From: Chitinophaga rhizophila
GTDB lineage: Bacteria > Bacteroidota > Bacteroidia > Chitinophagales > Chitinophagaceae
Reading direction: 5' to 3'
NCBI RefSeq assembly: GCF_019492185.1
Contig: NZ_JAICCF010000004.1
Span: forward strand, 186,001-250,000
Length of the DNA: 64,000 nucleotides
How positions within the stretch are numbered: the stretch's first letter is position 1; every line of letters begins with the position of its first letter. The translations under genes and the position numbers were made by a program. Under the pieces are notes generated by a model. It was not told the origin of the DNA. It saw only the letters and a list, made by a program, of their open reading frames with translations, and ran no database searches. This document shows positions 25,938 through 34,886 of the stretch, one piece after another.

Positions 25938-27239
25938 ATGTATAAAAATCTACGCACGTGGTTATTTGGTGGTTTGCTGCTGGCAGCTGCTTCCTGTAAG
26001 AATGATGATGATATTGTGATCCCTTCTCCGCAGGCGACCGCTGGTAAGACGACTGACAGTCTCTATATCGGAGATAGTACGCTGCTGCATCCGGCGGTAA
26101 ACGTAAAATCGGATGTTACCTATAAATGGACGGTAAACAATACGCCATCCGGTACAGACTCCGTTTTCAGTTTTAAACCTGTCGCCAGCGGCGATTTTGA
26201 GATCGTGTTTGAAGCCAGCAATACAATGGGTAAAAGCACAGTTACCTACAAGATCCATGTATGGCGTAAATACGAGAATGGTTTCTTTATCATCAGCGAA
26301 GGTAACTATGGCGTAAAAAGTGGGGATGTGAACTTCTACGATTATGGTAAGGATACTGTCTATGAATATGCATATGCTGCGGAGAATCCGGGTAAAGAGA
26401 TGGGGCCTTTAACCTCTACTATGGAGTTTGGCGCTATTCATAATGGCAAACTGTATGTTGTAGGTAAATTTGGCGGTCCACTGGTTGTGGCTGACGCGGT
26501 AACGCTGAAAGAGACCGGCCGTATTGCAGACTTGCCAGCGAACGATGGCCGCGCCTTTGTAGGTATTAACGAAACTACCGGATTATTGAGTAGTGCTGCC
26601 GGCGTGTATCCCGTGAACCTGACCACCCTGACATTGGGTGAGGCGGTGAGTGGTATTAACGGAGAAGTGACGGATATGATCAAAAGTGGAAATTACATTT
26701 TTGTGATGTCTGCGAAGGAAGGCATCATCGCACTGAATGCTGCTGATTACTCTGTTGCCAGGAAACTGGGTACAGCCGTTGCGGGCTTTGTAGAAAGCAA
26801 AGATGGTAGTCTGTGGGCCGCTTCTGCCACGCAGCTGAAAAAGATCAACCCTGCAACATTGGAGGTGGACAGTATCACGACTGGTTTTCCGGTGTATTAC
26901 AATGAATATACCTACTACAACAGTTCAATCACTGCATCTACCAGCGAAAACGCTATTTACGTGATATCCGGCGCTAATCAGGTATACAAATATGTGCCGG
27001 GCAACGCGGCTTCTCTGACTTCTCCGTTCATTACTTTGCCAGCTGGCCAGTATTTCTACGGGAAAGGTATTGCATATGATAAAGCAAGAAATTACCTGGT
27101 GCTGAATAGTAATACGAACATGTATGGCGCGGATATCAACAACCAGCTATATATTCATAATGCTACTACCGGAGAGCAGTTGCATGCCACTTCTTACCGT
27201 GGATATTTCTTCCCGGGAATGCCTGTGTTTCAACCGTAA
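25938..27239 (+). CDS. BtuG-like beta-propeller lipoprotein, first copy
   Basis: Start at the ATG at 25938 gives a lipoprotein signal (LFGGLLLAAAS then Cys) and 433 residues; an in-frame TTG at 25911 is less likely. A PKD-like segment (ATAGKTTDSLYIGDSTLLHP to about residue 110) is followed by a seven-blade-like propeller in DUF5074/YncE style (GFFIISEGNYG, GKLYVVGKFGG). In Bacteroidota, BtuG-type surface lipoproteins capture B12 and pass it to BtuB. Riboswitch and neighbours support this role; direct binding residues cannot be read. Confidence 0.8.
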   Translation: MYKNLRTWLFGGLLLAAASCKNDDDIVIPSPQATAGKTTDSLYIGDSTLLHPAVNVKSDVTYKWTVNNTPSGTDSVFSFKPVASGDFEIVFEASNTMGKSTVTYKIHVWRKYENGFFIISEGNYGVKSGDVNFYDYGKDTVYEYAYAAENPGKEMGPLTSTMEFGAIHNGKLYVVGKFGGPLVVADAVTLKETGRIADLPANDGRAFVGINETTGLLSSAAGVYPVNLTTLTLGEAVSGINGEVTDMIKSGNYIFVMSAKEGIIALNAADYSVARKLGTAVAGFVESKDGSLWAASATQLKKINPATLEVDSITTGFPVYYNEYTYYNSSITASTSENAIYVISGANQVYKYVPGNAASLTSPFITLPAGQYFYGKGIAYDKARNYLVLNSNTNMYGADINNQLYIHNATTGEQLHATSYRGYFFPGMPVFQP

Positions 27240-27255
27240 AATATCTTAACAGCAA

Positions 27256-29277
27256 TTGAAGCGTCGCCTGTACATATTACTTTCCTGTCTGGCCCTTGCC
27301 AGCCAGCATCTCTATGCGCAGGATAAAGGTACACCTGCACCCGCAGCAGCAGTTTCCAAGGATACTGCTGCTGCCCGGATGTTGCAGGGGGTGACTATCT
27401 TCTCCAATAAAATCAATTCAGTATCTCCGGTACAGACGCTTAGTGGCAGGGCGCTGGAGAAAATGAATAGTTTGTCTGTGGCAGATGCCGTACGTTTCTT
27501 TTCAGGAGTGCAATTGAAAGATTACGGTGGTCTCGGTGGATTGAAGACCCTGAACGTGCGTAGTATGGGTACTAATCATGTAGGTGTTTTCTATGACGGC
27601 ATCCAGCTGGGCAATGCACAAAATGGGACAGTAGACCTGGGGCGTTTCTCCCTGGATAATATTGAGCAGATAGATCTTTACAATGCCCAGAAAGGTGCTA
27701 TTCTGCAGCCCGCAAAAGGGTTTGCTTCTGCTTCTGCCATCTACCTGCAGTCCCGTAAGCCTGTCTTTGCGGAAGGAGAGAATACACACGGCAAAGTGGC
27801 TCTCAAAACCGGCTCTTTTGGATTATTTAACCCGTCTGTCAGGCTTGAACAGCGACTGTCTGACAAGGTATCTGCCGTAGTAAGCAGCGAGTGGATGCAT
27901 GGTCACGGACGGTATCAGTTCCGGTACACAAATGGTACCTATGATACGACTGCTGTCAGGCAGAATGCCGGTATTGATGCGGCAAGGGTCGAAGCCGGAT
28001 TATTCGGTCAGCTCAGAGACAGCAGCACCTGGCACGCGAAAGTATACTACTACAATTCCAGCCGTGGATTGCCGGGGGCTATTGTCAGTAATAAGTTCCT
28101 GAATGGACAACATCAGTGGGACAGAAACCTGTTTGTACAAACTTCCTATAACAAGCGATTTGGCCGGCGGTATACGATGCAGCTCAATGCAAAGTATATG
28201 TATGATTACGTGCGCTATCTTGATACGTCTATCATCGCTGACTACGGTGCACTTATGAACCGCTACCGGCAGAATGAGTATTATTTTTCCTCCGCTAATC
28301 AATACAAGATCACCGACTTCTGGGATGTTGCTTTATCCGCAGACTTTCAGCTAAATGAAATGACGGCAGTCAACCTGGACCGGTTTGCTATTCCTACCCG
28401 TTACACAACCCTTGCGGCAGCAGCTACACAGCTGCACCTCGGGCAGGTAGAGATCCAGGGTAACATACTGGCCACCGTTATCAACGAAAAGACGAAGCTG
28501 TATAACGCTGGCAGAGACTATGCTGCATTGCGGCCAACAGTGCTGGCGTCCTGGCAGCCTTTTCAGCAGCAAGATCTGAAGCTGCGCGCTTTTTATAAAA
28601 GCATCTTCCGCATGCCGACTTTCAATGACATGTACTATAGCACCATCGGTAACCCCGATCTGCGTCCTGAGCATACCAGGCAGTATAATGCAGGTGTGGG
28701 GTATACGCATAATTCCAAAGGTTTTATCCGGTTTTTCTCCTTGCAGACAGACGCTTATTACAGTCATGTAAAAGATAAAATTGTCGCTGCTCCTGGGCGC
28801 AACTTCCAATGGATGATGCAGAACATCGGTAGTGTAGATATCTATGGTATTGATGCCAGCGTGCAGGTATCGCCGCAGCTGTTGTCGCAGGTGAATACTG
28901 ATTTCTCTATAAAATATACTTACCAGAAAGCCCTGGACGCATCCGAACCGCTGGAGGTGAACTACAAAGACCAGATTGCCTATGTGCCGGTGCAAAGCGG
29001 CTCTTTCATCGCACACGCTTCCTGGAATAAATGGGATATCAATTACAGCTTTATCTATGTAGGGGAAAGGTATTTTTTGAATACCAATATCCCGATGTAC
29101 TACCTGGAGCCATGGTATACCAGTGACCTGTCTGTAACCACCAGTTTCCTGTTAAAAGGTAACCTGATCAAACTGACAGGGGAGCTCAATAATGTTTTTA
29201 ACCAGTACTACGATGTAGTCATTAATTACCCGATGCCGGGACGATACTACCGTCTTACTGCCAGTATAAACTTCTGA
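27256..29277 (+). CDS. btuB: TonB-dependent cobalamin receptor (BtuB-like)
   Basis: A 673-residue TonB-dependent receptor. The only sensible start is the TTG at 27256, which gives the signal peptide MKRRLYILLSCLALASQHLYA; no ATG precedes the mature region. The plug domain has a SVADAVRFFSGVQLKDYGG segment and GVFYDGIQLGNAQNG, followed by IEQIDLYNA. The last strand ends YYRLTASINF with a terminal Phe, as for outer-membrane barrels. The riboswitch and flanking BtuG-like genes identify the substrate as a corrinoid. Confidence 0.9.
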   Translation: MKRRLYILLSCLALASQHLYAQDKGTPAPAAAVSKDTAAARMLQGVTIFSNKINSVSPVQTLSGRALEKMNSLSVADAVRFFSGVQLKDYGGLGGLKTLNVRSMGTNHVGVFYDGIQLGNAQNGTVDLGRFSLDNIEQIDLYNAQKGAILQPAKGFASASAIYLQSRKPVFAEGENTHGKVALKTGSFGLFNPSVRLEQRLSDKVSAVVSSEWMHGHGRYQFRYTNGTYDTTAVRQNAGIDAARVEAGLFGQLRDSSTWHAKVYYYNSSRGLPGAIVSNKFLNGQHQWDRNLFVQTSYNKRFGRRYTMQLNAKYMYDYVRYLDTSIIADYGALMNRYRQNEYYFSSANQYKITDFWDVALSADFQLNEMTAVNLDRFAIPTRYTTLAAAATQLHLGQVEIQGNILATVINEKTKLYNAGRDYAALRPTVLASWQPFQQQDLKLRAFYKSIFRMPTFNDMYYSTIGNPDLRPEHTRQYNAGVGYTHNSKGFIRFFSLQTDAYYSHVKDKIVAAPGRNFQWMMQNIGSVDIYGIDASVQVSPQLLSQVNTDFSIKYTYQKALDASEPLEVNYKDQIAYVPVQSGSFIAHASWNKWDINYSFIYVGERYFLNTNIPMYYLEPWYTSDLSVTTSFLLKGNLIKLTGELNNVFNQYYDVVINYPMPGRYYRLTASINF

Positions 29278-29280
29278 TAC

Positions 29281-30432
29281 ATGCAAATTTTTGTGAAACT
29301 CATATCGACTCGTAGCCTGATGCTGATAGCATTGTCAGCAATGATGGCCGTGAGTGCGTGCCGTAAAGGGAAGGAGGTGATTCCGGGTGAAGAAACACCG
29401 GTTGGGCAACCAGACACGCTGCGTAACGGATTTTATCTGCTGAATGAAGGGAATATGGGGATGAACCTGGCCACGCTGGACTACTATGACAGGAGTACCG
29501 GCGTTTACAAGCGTAATATTTACAGTGAAATCAATCCCGGTGCTACCAAAGAGATGGGGGACGTAGGCAATGACATCCGGATCTATGGCAGTAAGCTGTA
29601 TGTGGTGATCAATATGTCTGACAAGGTGGAAGTATTGGATGTACATTCTGCCCGGCGTATCGGCCAGATCAGTGTCCGCAACTGCCGCTATATTACGTTT
29701 TACAATGGAAAGGCTTATGTAAGCTCCTATTCCGCGGCATTAGGCGATGCTAATGCAGGAGCCGGTTTTGTGGCAGAGATAGACACGGCTACGCTGCAGG
29801 TGACACGTACAGTTACAGTTGGCCGTCAGCCGGAGGAAATGGCTATCGTAGGTGATAAGATGTATGTTGCCAATTCGGGAGGGTATAGTCCGCCAAGATA
29901 TGAGCGTACTGTATCTGTAGTAGATATGAAAACATTCACAGAGATCAAAAAAATTGACGTGGCTATTAACCTGCACCGCGTCAAGGCAGATCAGTACGGA
30001 GATGTGTATGTTACTTCCAGGGGCGACTATTACAATATCCGCTCGAAGCTGTATGTTATAGACAGCAAGCAGGATATGGTGAAAGATTCCTTTGCATTAT
30101 CTGCCAGCAACCTGGCTATTTCAGGCGACTCGGCATATGTGTACAGCGTGGAATGGAGCTATGTTAATAACAGAAATACGGTCAGCTATGCTATCATCAA
30201 TGTGAAGGATGAGCGTAAGATGACTGATAATTTCATTACTGACGGTACGGATAAGCAAATCAGAACCCCATACGGGATGGCGATAGACCCGGAAAACGGG
30301 GATATATATGTCTCAGACGCGAAGGACTACCTATTGCCCGGCACATTGTATTGCTTCAGTAAAGGAGGCAAAAAAAAATGGAGTGTTACTACTGGAAACA
30401 TACCCGCGCATTTTGCTTTTGTACCCAGATAA
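29281..30432 (+). CDS. BtuG-like beta-propeller lipoprotein, second copy
   Basis: A 383-residue lipoprotein (signal ending LSAMMAVSA then Cys) that starts 3 bp after the btuB stop. Blades are visible as repeated YVxN/YVSD segments: GFYLLNEGNMG, KLYVVINMSDKVEVLD, MYVANSGG, YVTSRGDYYN and IYVSDAKDYLLPG. This is the YncE/DUF5074 type of BtuG. It is probably the surface B12-capture lid for the receptor encoded just upstream. Confidence 0.85.
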   Translation: MQIFVKLISTRSLMLIALSAMMAVSACRKGKEVIPGEETPVGQPDTLRNGFYLLNEGNMGMNLATLDYYDRSTGVYKRNIYSEINPGATKEMGDVGNDIRIYGSKLYVVINMSDKVEVLDVHSARRIGQISVRNCRYITFYNGKAYVSSYSAALGDANAGAGFVAEIDTATLQVTRTVTVGRQPEEMAIVGDKMYVANSGGYSPPRYERTVSVVDMKTFTEIKKIDVAINLHRVKADQYGDVYVTSRGDYYNIRSKLYVIDSKQDMVKDSFALSASNLAISGDSAYVYSVEWSYVNNRNTVSYAIINVKDERKMTDNFITDGTDKQIRTPYGMAIDPENGDIYVSDAKDYLLPGTLYCFSKGGKKKWSVTTGNIPAHFAFVPR

Positions 30433-30449
30433 TCGGAACTTTGTAGACT

Positions 30450-31592
30450 ATGCGAATACAGAATCTGCTGCTGTTGGTGATATTGGTGATATTCCTTTTT
30501 TCCTGTTCAAAAGACGAAATTGGAGGTGACCATCCGGGAACAGTTACTATTTCCTTCAAAAACGATACAGTGATCGGTCTTAATCAGACTGTCACTATCG
30601 AAGCCGTGTATACTGGCAGCGCCGCAATTACGCATCGCTGGACGGTGAATGACTCGCTGTATGCTACTACTGCGCGGCTGGTATTTAAGCCACCCGTTGC
30701 AGGTCTGTACACAATTACCTATTCAGGTAAGATAGGAGAGGTAACATATACTGAGTTTCTGAAAGTCACCGCAGAACCGAAGATTCGGCCTGTAACTGAT
30801 ACGAGCAGCCGCTTTATCAGCAGGGTGTATGAGTACCTGCCGGCTCCCGGGCAGTTTATGGGAGAATCTGCAGGGTCATTAGACGGAGCTAGGAGCATTA
30901 TCGGAGACCGGACAGGGTTGTTGTCGCTAGGTAGCTTTGGCGGATATGTCATTTTTGGATTTGACCATTCAATTGTCAATCAGGCAGGTGCAGATCTGGC
31001 GATATATGGTAATCCACTGCCTGCGCCTAGGGATTGGTCTGAGCCAGGTATTGTTCTGGTGAGCCGGGATGAAAATGAAAATGGGCTGCCGGATGATACC
31101 TGGTATGAACTGGCCGGCAGTGAATATAAGAATGCCTCTACCATCAGGAATTACAGCATTACTTATTATAACCCCAGGGGCATGGTGAATGTGCCCTGGA
31201 AAGACAATATGGGTAATACTGGTGTGGTGGAGATCAATGAATTTCACCAGCATTCCTATTACCCGGCGTTCGTAGCTAATCAGGATTCATTGACATTCAC
31301 AGGTAGCCGGTTGCCGGCAACGTTTGGTGAGCAGGACGGCATTTATATCAACAGGGCATTTGCCTGGGGGTATGCAGACAATTATGCTACTGACGCTACG
31401 AAAGATCCCTACGCGGTAAACAGGTATAATGTATTCGATCTATCATGGGCGGTTGACAGGAACGGAACGGTAGTATCGCTACGGGCAATAGACTTTGTAA
31501 AGGTCTACACCGGGCAGAATAATAAGGGATATAATCTTATGGGAGAGGTGTCTACAGAAATCAGTGGGGCCGCTGATCTGAATATGCGATAA
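30450..31592 (+). CDS. Surface lipoprotein of the B12 operon (PKD-like domain plus conserved C-terminal domain)
   Basis: A 380-residue lipoprotein (signal LLLLVILVIFLFS then Cys). The N-terminal ~90 residues form an Ig/PKD-like fold (VTIEAVYTGSAAITHRWTVN). The C-terminal domain with GSFGGYVIFGFDH, DLAIYGNPL and PDDTWYELAGSEY is the cell-surface domain regularly found beside BtuG/BtuB in Bacteroidota. It may be an additional corrinoid-binding surface protein of the BtuH type; that name is an inference from location. Confidence 0.72.
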   Translation: MRIQNLLLLVILVIFLFSCSKDEIGGDHPGTVTISFKNDTVIGLNQTVTIEAVYTGSAAITHRWTVNDSLYATTARLVFKPPVAGLYTITYSGKIGEVTYTEFLKVTAEPKIRPVTDTSSRFISRVYEYLPAPGQFMGESAGSLDGARSIIGDRTGLLSLGSFGGYVIFGFDHSIVNQAGADLAIYGNPLPAPRDWSEPGIVLVSRDENENGLPDDTWYELAGSEYKNASTIRNYSITYYNPRGMVNVPWKDNMGNTGVVEINEFHQHSYYPAFVANQDSLTFTGSRLPATFGEQDGIYINRAFAWGYADNYATDATKDPYAVNRYNVFDLSWAVDRNGTVVSLRAIDFVKVYTGQNNKGYNLMGEVSTEISGAADLNMR

Positions 31593-31617
31593 AGTCCATT
31601 AGAATTTTATTATTTTC

Positions 31618-31649
31618 AGGGGCTGGCCTTTAACGGGCTGGCCCTTTTT
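31618..31649 (+). terminator. Intrinsic terminator of the B12 operon
   Basis: A stem formed by AGGG(g)CTGGCC and GGCTGGCCCT, one bulged G and two G-U pairs, loop about 7 nt, directly followed by TTTTTATT. It lies 26 bp after the last gene of the operon. Confidence 0.6.
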
Positions 31650-31679
31650 ATTCAGTTCACGTTTTAAAAGATTAATTCC

Positions 31680-32852
31680 ATGTTAAAAGCCACATTGACT
31701 AGAAATGTGCTCCTTATCTGCCTGTTGGGAGCAGCGTTAACTGCTTTCAGGTCCGCCTCGTACCAGCATTCCGCTAATAATGCGCCTGTACCGGACAGTA
31801 TTCTGCCGGTCAGAGGTTTTTGTATCGCAGCACCCAGGAAGGCCTCGCTGGATGCATTTGTCAAATTTATACGGGAGGAACTGGCTACGCGAAAGGTCAA
31901 TACACTGGTATTGCGGGTGGAATACAATTACGAATACGAAAGTTACCCTGAGTTACGGGATGCCGGTGCATTGTCCAAAGCAGACGTTAAAAAGCTGGTA
32001 GCAGTTTGCAGGGAGCACCATATCAACCTGATCCCACAATTAAACCTGCTGGGGCATCAGTCCTGGGCAGGCCAGACCAGCAACCTGCTGATGAAGTACC
32101 CGCAGTTTGACGAGACACCCTGGGTAAAGATGCCGGCGAAGTATGAGTGGCCGAATGCGGACGGGTTGTATTGTAAAAGTTATTGTCCGCTGCATCCGGA
32201 AGTGCATACAGTTGTTTTCAAGCTAATGGACGAGTTATGCGATGTATTTGAAAGCAAGGCCTACCATGCCGGGCTGGACGAAGTATTTTACCTGGGCGAA
32301 GATAAATGTCCGCGTTGCGGGGGAAGAGATAAGGCAGAGTTGTTTGCCGGCGAAGTGACTTTATTGCGTAATCACCTGGCAGAGAAGGGCAGGACGCTAT
32401 GGATATGGGGCGACCGCCTGATTGACGGTAAAACAACCGGAATCGGGATGTGGGAGGGTAGTATGAATAATACCTACAGGGCAGTAGATATGATCCCCAG
32501 GGATGTAATGATCTGCGACTGGCACTATGACCGTCCGGAAAAAACACCGGTGTATTTTGCCATGAAGGGGCTGAGTGTGATCACCTGTCCCTGGAGAAAA
32601 CCGGACTTTGCATCTCAGCAATTGAAAGATATGCTGCAATTTAGAGAGACCGCGACACCTGTTATGAAAGACCGATATCAGGGAATGATGCAGACAGTAT
32701 GGTCGGGTGCGGAGGATTTTATGGATGAGTACTATGGGAGGAAGTCCTCCCGGGCAGGACAGGCAGGAAAGCCTGTGGATACGCTTCAGACGGCGAGCCG
32801 TTGCTTCCGTCAACTATATGGAGACATTGGTAAGGTCGTGGCAGGAAATTAA
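31680..32852 (+). CDS. Family 20-like glycoside hydrolase, exported
   Basis: A 390-residue TIM-barrel protein with an N-terminal membrane/signal segment (NVLLICLLGAALTAF). Barrel markers are LVLRVEYNYEYES, HHINLIPQLNLLGHQSW and the catalytic-type HAGLDEVFYLG, where the Asp-Glu pair is the position expected for GH20 beta-N-acetylhexosaminidases. Two Cys pairs (CPRCGG) form a possible metal or disulphide site. Exact substrate is unknown; it lacks the extra N-terminal domain common in GH20 enzymes. Confidence 0.7.
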   Translation: MLKATLTRNVLLICLLGAALTAFRSASYQHSANNAPVPDSILPVRGFCIAAPRKASLDAFVKFIREELATRKVNTLVLRVEYNYEYESYPELRDAGALSKADVKKLVAVCREHHINLIPQLNLLGHQSWAGQTSNLLMKYPQFDETPWVKMPAKYEWPNADGLYCKSYCPLHPEVHTVVFKLMDELCDVFESKAYHAGLDEVFYLGEDKCPRCGGRDKAELFAGEVTLLRNHLAEKGRTLWIWGDRLIDGKTTGIGMWEGSMNNTYRAVDMIPRDVMICDWHYDRPEKTPVYFAMKGLSVITCPWRKPDFASQQLKDMLQFRETATPVMKDRYQGMMQTVWSGAEDFMDEYYGRKSSRAGQAGKPVDTLQTASRCFRQLYGDIGKVVAGN

Positions 32853-32924
32853 TTGACGAAGGCAATTACCAGGGATTCCGGGACATAGGAGCTCCTGGAA
32901 ATATTGAAGATTAGCGAGTTTTAT

Positions 32925-32955
32925 TTGGAAAGGGCAGCTTTTAGGATTACCTTTA
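32925..32955 (+). promoter_or_regulatory. Candidate promoter of the cold-shock gene
   Basis: TTG at 32925-32927 and TACCTTTA at 32948-32955 are 20 nt apart and match the TTG / TAnnTTTG pattern except for the final base. The start codon lies 29 bp downstream of the box. Confidence 0.35.
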
Positions 32956-32983
32956 ACCTTTACAAATTTTTTAATTTTCACAA

Positions 32984-33187
32984 ATGACAACAAAATTCCA
33001 GGGAACTGTAAAGTTCTTCAACGAGACAAAAGGCTTTGGCTTCATCATTCACGATGAATCTGATAAGGAGACTTTTGTTCACGTTAATGGTCTGATTCAC
33101 GAAATCCAGGCGGATGACAGAGTAGAATTTGAACTGCAGGAAGGCCGTAAAGGTATGAACGCTGTTAACGTAAGACGTATCGACTAA
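32984..33187 (+). CDS. Cold-shock domain protein
   Basis: A 67-residue single CSD protein. RNP1 is KGFGFI and RNP2 is TFVHV, the nucleic-acid binding strands, preceded by the usual GTVKFFNETKG opening. CSD proteins act as RNA chaperones in the cytoplasm. It stands alone between its own promoter-like element and a strong terminator, as expected for an abundant monocistronic message. Confidence 0.95.
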   Translation: MTTKFQGTVKFFNETKGFGFIIHDESDKETFVHVNGLIHEIQADDRVEFELQEGRKGMNAVNVRRID

Positions 33188-33214
33188 GCTTGCTTTTTCT
33201 ATACAATTAGTAAT

Positions 33215-33249
33215 AAAGCCCTCAGGTAATACCTGGGGGCTTTGTTTTT
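33215..33249 (+). terminator. Intrinsic terminator after the cold-shock gene
   Basis: AAAGCCCTCAGGTA pairs with TACCTGGGGGCTTT (33215-33243, one G-T mismatch-type pair), loop 1-3 nt, followed by GTTTTTA. Confidence 0.88.
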
Positions 33250-33366
33250 ATTATGACTTTTGTTGCCAGTATCAGGGATGTTTGTGTAGTGCATATGTCG
33301 AAAAACCTCAATTCCAGGTGATTTCCTTATCTTTTGTTCCGAAACGTCAATTCAAACATTAGAGCA

Positions 33367-34443
33367 ATGGCAGCATTATTTTCCCCCTTGCAGATAAGGG
33401 GAGTGACATTCAGGAACAGGATCACCGTTTCACCCATGTGCGAATACAGTGCGGAGAATGGCTTTGCCAATGACTGGCATCTGGTACATCTGGGCAGCAG
33501 GGCAGTAGGTGGTGCAGGGTTGATCATTACAGAAGCAGTTGCAGTGAGCAGGGAAGGCAGGATTTCTCCCAGTGATCTGGGGTTGTGGGATGACGCGTAT
33601 ATTCCCGGTCTTAAGCGGATTACAGACTTCCTTTCGGCACAGGGAGCAGTACCAGGTATTCAGCTGGCACATGCCGGCCGTAAGTCCAGTACAGATGTGC
33701 CATGGAAGGGTATTAGGCTGATACCACCGGACCAGGGTGGTTGGAAGGAGATTTATGCGCCCAGCGCTATTGCGTTTTCAGAGAAGTACGGTCAGCCGAT
33801 CGCACTTTCCAAAGAAGAGATTACCCGGATCATACATGACTTTAAAGCAGCCGCAAAGCGTTCCCTGGAGGCAGGGTTTAAGGTAATAGAGGTGCATGGC
33901 GCGCATGGTTATCTGGTTCACCAGTTTCTTTCGCCGCTTAGCAATCACCGTACAGATGAATATGGCGGCGGCTTTGACAATCGTATACGTTTTATGCTGG
34001 AAATAGTGGATGCTGTGAGAGAAGTATGGCCGGCTGAGTATCCGTTATTCGTGCGGATATCGGCTACAGACTGGGCAGAGGGTGGCTGGAACCTGGAAGA
34101 ATCTACCTCGCTGGCCAGGATATTAAAAGACAGGGGCGTGGATCTGATAGATACGTCATCGGGCGGTTTGACCCCGCATCAGAAGATTACAGTTGGTCCG
34201 CTGTACCAGACGCCTTTTGCAGCGCATATCCGGAAAGAAGCGGGTATACTGACGGGCGCAGTGGGTTTGATCACAACACCTGAGCAGGCAGCGTCAGTTA
34301 TTGCAGATGAGCAGGCCGATCTGGTGCTTATTGCACGGGCGTCTTTGAGAGATCCATACTTCCCGATGCATGCCGCGGATGCTTTAGGAGAGGAATCATT
34401 TGAGTGGCCGGTACAGTATGAGCGGGCCAAAGTAAAACATTAA
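33367..34443 (+). CDS. NADH:flavin oxidoreductase, Old Yellow Enzyme family (YqjM-like)
   Basis: The ATG at 33367 (MAALFSPLQIRG) is the expected family start and gives 358 residues; an in-frame TTG at 33334 adds an unusual leader. FMN-binding TIM-barrel motifs: VSPMCEYSAENG, ITEAVAVSREGR, QLAHAGRKSS, EVHGAHGYLVHQFLSP and the GYLVHQ/SNHRTDEYGG block. The final LIARASLRDPYFP is typical of the YqjM subgroup. It reduces activated C=C bonds with NAD(P)H; the physiological substrate is unknown. Confidence 0.93.
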   Translation: MAALFSPLQIRGVTFRNRITVSPMCEYSAENGFANDWHLVHLGSRAVGGAGLIITEAVAVSREGRISPSDLGLWDDAYIPGLKRITDFLSAQGAVPGIQLAHAGRKSSTDVPWKGIRLIPPDQGGWKEIYAPSAIAFSEKYGQPIALSKEEITRIIHDFKAAAKRSLEAGFKVIEVHGAHGYLVHQFLSPLSNHRTDEYGGGFDNRIRFMLEIVDAVREVWPAEYPLFVRISATDWAEGGWNLEESTSLARILKDRGVDLIDTSSGGLTPHQKITVGPLYQTPFAAHIRKEAGILTGAVGLITTPEQAASVIADEQADLVLIARASLRDPYFPMHAADALGEESFEWPVQYERAKVKH

Positions 34444-34456
34444 TAGTAATTTTCAG

Positions 34457-34484
34457 GAAATGCAGCGGAGGCAGGCTGCATTTC
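34457..34484. terminator. Hairpin between convergent genes, probable bidirectional terminator
   Basis: A perfect 9-bp stem, GAAATGCAG (34457-34465) with CTGCATTTC (34476-34484), loop 10 nt, lying between the convergent oxidoreductase and Hpt genes. T-tracts on both sides are weak. Confidence 0.5.
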
Positions 34485-34497
34485 TAACTTCTCCATC

Positions 34498-34869
34498 TTA
34501 GTTACTGATTCGTATTTCCTCTTCCAGTTCCTTCAGATCTTTTTCCATCAGCGGTTTGATATGCATCAGCGTATCCAGTAGTTTCCGGATATCCTCTGTT
34601 GTATTAGCAGTCCAGCTTTTTGATTCGCTGACCTTTTGTAGTATTTCGCCTGCCCCTTTCACTTCAAGATTCATGACACTGGGTTTCATCTTGTGCAGGA
34701 CTTTTTTGAGTTCTGTGAGGTTTTTGCTGTGCAGCAGTTGTTGAAGGTCTGAGATGTACTCATCCAGGGAAGATACAAAGAGTCCAATCATTTTATGTAT
34801 GAATGAGGGACTGGTGCTGGTTATTTTATACAGGTATGTATAAGTATACAATTCGTGTTCCGGTTGCAT
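34498..34869 (-). CDS. Histidine phosphotransfer (Hpt) domain protein
   Basis: A 123-residue all-helical protein. The helix VLHKMKPSVMNLEVKGAGEIL has the pattern of an Hpt phospho-acceptor helix (His, two residues, Lys, then Ser/Ala-rich turn). It follows the NtrC-type regulator gene by 17 bp on the same strand, so the pair is probably co-transcribed and may act in one phosphorelay. No histidine kinase lies nearby. Confidence 0.72.
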   Translation of the reverse strand: MQPEHELYTYTYLYKITSTSPSFIHKMIGLFVSSLDEYISDLQQLLHSKNLTELKKVLHKMKPSVMNLEVKGAGEILQKVSESKSWTANTTEDIRKLLDTLMHIKPLMEKDLKELEEEIRISN

Positions 34870-34886
34870 GATAGTAGATAGTGTTC

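Noticed and set aside
28351..29016. 221-residue antisense ORF in the btuB-like gene
   Set aside because: Shadow of the receptor frame without motif or start context.
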